Shown here: in pieces, positions 17,585-20,150 of the stretch
Layout: each line of letters starts with the position of its first letter
How positions within the stretch are numbered: the first letter of the stretch is position 1
From: Chara braunii
Taxonomy: Eukaryota; Streptophyta; Charophyceae; Charales; Characeae
Reading direction: 5' to 3'
DNA length: 20,150 bases
Assembly (NCBI GenBank): GCA_003427395.1
Contig: BFEA01000011.1
Location: 451,879-472,028 of the forward strand
Notes under the pieces: model-generated
Seen by the model: the letters and a program-made list of their open reading frames with translations, nothing else
What the model was told of the DNA's origin: nothing
Databases searched by the model: none
Position numbers and translations under genes: made by a program

Positions 17585-18015
17585 AACTTTAGCGGCATAT
17601 ACACCAGTTCATAGCTCTGGATAGCGGCATATATATAGCTCTGTAGAGCAGCACTTACATAACTCTGTATACCCGCAGACAGCCCCATATATGGCAGTAC
17701 AGATAACAGTACATAGCTCTACATAGCAGCATATGCATCTCTCCATGGAGCAGCAGGTACATAGCTCAGCATACCCGCACATAGGCCATATACGTAGCTC
17801 TACATAACCAATAGCCGGTCCGGTTGAACACAAGGACATAGCTGTATGTCCTGTAGTTGTATCTGAGTGCCCAAATATGGAATCGTGCGGTTTAATGGGT
17901 ACACAGCTCTGCATGGCAGCAAATGCACAGCTTTCCGTGGCAAATAGTTGTACATACCAGTTCATAGCTCTATTTGATAGCACACTTAGCAATGCATACT
18001 AGCTCTATGTAGAAG
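17585..18015 (+). repeat. Second degenerate minisatellite, CATAGCTCT units
   Basis: Repeated ACATAGCTCTACATAGCAGC-like units with about 35 bp spacing, alternating with CATACCCGCA variants. They follow directly on the first minisatellite and may derive from it by divergence. No coding frame is credible here. Confidence 0.75.
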
Positions 18016-18425
18016 TGCCTAGGTTTTGTACCCCCTGGCATGCCGTCCCCTCTTTCTGCTGCAGGTGGCACTGCAGCAGGCAGCTAATAATAATTTCTTG
18101 TTCCTGCACCTTGTGCTGTGGTGGGCAGCTAACCTCTTGTAGTAGTAGTAATAATACAAATTAAATGGCCTCATTTCAGTTGTGAACATTGTTCCAAGGA
18201 CGCCTTCATAAGTTCCTGTTGATGACAAAGGGGAAGAAGGAACAAGGAATAGTGAAAAAAAAATCTTCAGTAATAAAGAATATTCACCATGTCTTGTGAA
18301 TACCAAGAGATAAACGGTTACTCATGCTTCTGAGTCTGAAAGATTCACCATAGCGATTAGAGCTTTGGGAGCACAGAGTGGTGCGTGCAAGGTGCAGTTT
18401 GCTCGGATCCGGAGGTATGTAACGT
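18016..18425. other. Non-coding stretch, no gene
   Basis: Mixed sequence with short TAG/TAA trinucleotide runs (18138-18156). Nothing recognised. Confidence 0.5.
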
Positions 18426-19058
18426 GCGTGGTAGACTGGTGATACTGCATGATTCTCTTGGCTGTACGTCCTAATCAAGCCCGGGTGTCATATCATCAGC
18501 GGTCATAGATGTGTGGAGAGTCTGGAGACTCTTTCATCAGCATTTTTCAGTTTGGCTGTCGTCATTGTCCAAGTAATGGTAGAGGATGAGGAGTGCTAAA
18601 TTGCATGGATTTTTAGTGCAATTCCTTCGTTCCTTCCAAGAGACCTAATGCACGTTTACCTGAGTATGAAGTTACTATGAACGAGTGAGGTATTCAAGAG
18701 AGAACAGAGTGGCTCTAAATAATCAACTCTCCGCAATGTGTGGTAGACTGGTGATACTGCATGATTCTCCTGGGTGATGACTGATGCAGGCTTTACGTCC
18801 TAATCAAGCCCGGGTGTCATATCATCATCGGTCATAGATGCGTGGAGACTCTTTTATCAGCATTTTTCAGTTTGGCTGTCGTCATTGTCGAAGTAATGGT
18901 AGAGGATGAGGAGTGCTAAATTGCATGGATTTTTACTGATTTTTTAGTGCAATTCCTTCGTTCCTTCCAAGAGACCTAATGCACATTTACCTGAGTATGA
19001 ACGAGTGAGGTATTCAAGAGAGAACAGACTGGCTCCAAAGAATCAACTCTCCGCAATG
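18426..19058 (+). repeat. Direct tandem duplication, 313 and 320 bp
   Basis: 18426-18738 and 18739-19058 align end to end, both from GTGGTAGACTGGTGATACTG to CAACTCTCCGCAATG. They are highly similar, with a few indels: copy 2 has an extra GATGACTGATGCAGG block near its start and an extra ACTGATTTTTT, while copy 1 has an extra AGTCTGGAG and GTTACTAT. No frame is open through either copy. Confidence 0.93.
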
Positions 19059-19937
19059 CTTGTGCGCAGGGTGCTGCTGCTGTCAGTCTTTTGACCGGCC
19101 TGCTCTGCTTTCTCCGGAAACTTGTACCGGTCTCCGGTGAAGTTTTAGTTGCTGATTTCCTTGTAAGTGTGTGCTATGCTCCTGTGGGCTCCAATTTGTC
19201 GGCAGCCTAAATCCTTGGTGGTGTATTCAATATCAAGCAAGTCACACATATTCTGAGACCAGGTACACGTCTGCTCGGTAGCGTGATATGCAAGCTTAGG
19301 ACAGTCTTCACTACACCTTTGTGGCTAGTTCTTTCTGGTAAATGGGGTTTGGCATATTGTGTCAGAAAGGCAAGCAGCAATTTACTAATTCCTTATTCGT
19401 TTCCTCTGGTGCACAATCCCTGTTCTGCCACTTAGTTCCTCAACCTGCTTAGCGCCCTTAGCCTCTCGCTTGGCTCCACTAGTTTGTCTTTTGAACGACT
19501 ACCGAATTTTGGAATCTCATTTTCTGAGCTCTTATCTTCTTTTTCTTCCTGTCTGTTTGACGGGTTGTCAGATTTGAGCAGTAGCAGATTATGCCCCTGT
19601 GCAAATCTTTCTGAGCTCTATCTTCTTTTTCTTCCTGTCTGTTTGACGATTCCCTCCCACCTGCTTATTGTTTTCTCTTCCGTGTTTTGTTCCATGACAA
19701 ATGTAATATGTGGCATGGTATCCACTGTGGCTCCAGTTGGTTTATTGAACCTGGAGTTCTGCTGCTGCTGCTGTTCCTGCTGTCCGTAATGAGAGACAAT
19801 TGTGAGCTATGTGCAAACCTGCCATATGTGAAATGACATGACCCTTCCTGAAACAAGCGCCTTAAACCACCATGCAAATTCTCAGCCCAAATCTGCATCA
19901 GTCGAGGCTGTAGGTCGTCATTTCCCTATCTCCATAC
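19059..19937. other. Non-coding stretch with an 87 bp spaced repeat
   Basis: TTTCTGAGCTC(T)TATCTTC and the following CTTCCTGTCTGTTTGACG occur at 19521-19563 and 19608-19648. A CTG trinucleotide run (19761-19774) gives a poly-Cys frame that I do not accept as a gene. Otherwise nothing is recognised. Confidence 0.6.
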
Positions 19938-20150
19938 TTACTAAAGGATGGAGAGGGCCCGGCGACAAGCCCTGTCACGGGCCCAGCGAATTTCTCGGGA
20001 GGCGGGCGGCACTGGGAGGAGGCCCGAATCGGGCAGTGGGACCGCAAATTTTGAGGCGGGGTCCAGGCCTCATCGGAGGAGAGGCCCACGAAATTGCTGG
20101 CGCACGAGCCGGGCGGTACCGGTAGGAGGCGGGGACAGGGCGGTGGTACC
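19938..20150. other. GC-rich block cut by the window end
   Basis: Composition shifts sharply to GC-rich with GGGCCC, GGCGGG and GGTACC motifs, unlike the AT-richer DNA before it. Both strands have open frames, but GC-rich sequence gives these by chance. It may be the edge of another repeat. The end lies outside the window. Confidence 0.35.

Noticed and set aside
19484-19789. 101-codon frame ending in a poly-Cys stretch
   Set aside because: The Cys run comes from a CTG trinucleotide repeat, the frame spans an 87 bp spaced repeat, and no domain is recognisable.

Overview
The window looks like eukaryotic nuclear DNA from a large, repeat-rich genome. It has no operons, no convincing host gene, long GA/CA microsatellites, minisatellites, and two decayed LTR retrotransposons of the Ty3/Gypsy chromovirus type. 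Both carry a primer-binding site reading TGGTATCGGAG, the complement of an initiator-Met tRNA 3' end that is usual in plant and algal elements. A streptophyte (land plant or charophyte alga, possibly Chara-like) is my best guess. The species call is inference and is weak.

Layout. 1-508: two tandem copies of a ~200 bp unit, each ending in CT/CA microsatellite. 509-9581: element 'B', plus strand: 5' LTR (509-1463), PBS, leader with a minisatellite, broken gag with a zinc-knuckle relic, then after a foreign stretch the end of RT, RNase H, integrase C-terminus and chromodomain (7161-8471), polypurine tract and 3' LTR (8520-9581). 5291-15393: element 'A', minus strand: 5' LTR (14450-15393), PBS, leader, gag (13210 down to 11561), protease relic, RT (10700 down to 9815), and after a foreign stretch the end of RNase H, integrase zinc region, integrase C-terminus and chromodomain (7160 down to 6240), polypurine tract and 3' LTR (5291-6215). 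15394-20150: non-coding DNA with a duplicated LTR edge, two inverted-repeat structures, a (CA)36 tract, two degenerate minisatellites, a 313/320 bp tandem duplication, and a GC-rich edge from about 19938.

The main peculiarity is that the two elements are interleaved, not nested. The 3' part of A lies between the two halves of B, and the 3' part of B lies between the two halves of A. Simple insertion of one element into the other cannot give this order. Rearrangement, filler-DNA repair, or an assembly error is needed. One junction can be placed almost to the base (7160/7161).

Neither element can be autonomous as it stands. Both have lost the integrase catalytic core, B also lacks protease and most of RT, and all reading frames carry stops and frameshifts. 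I found no new defence, metabolic or regulatory system. The interesting content is genome-structural.
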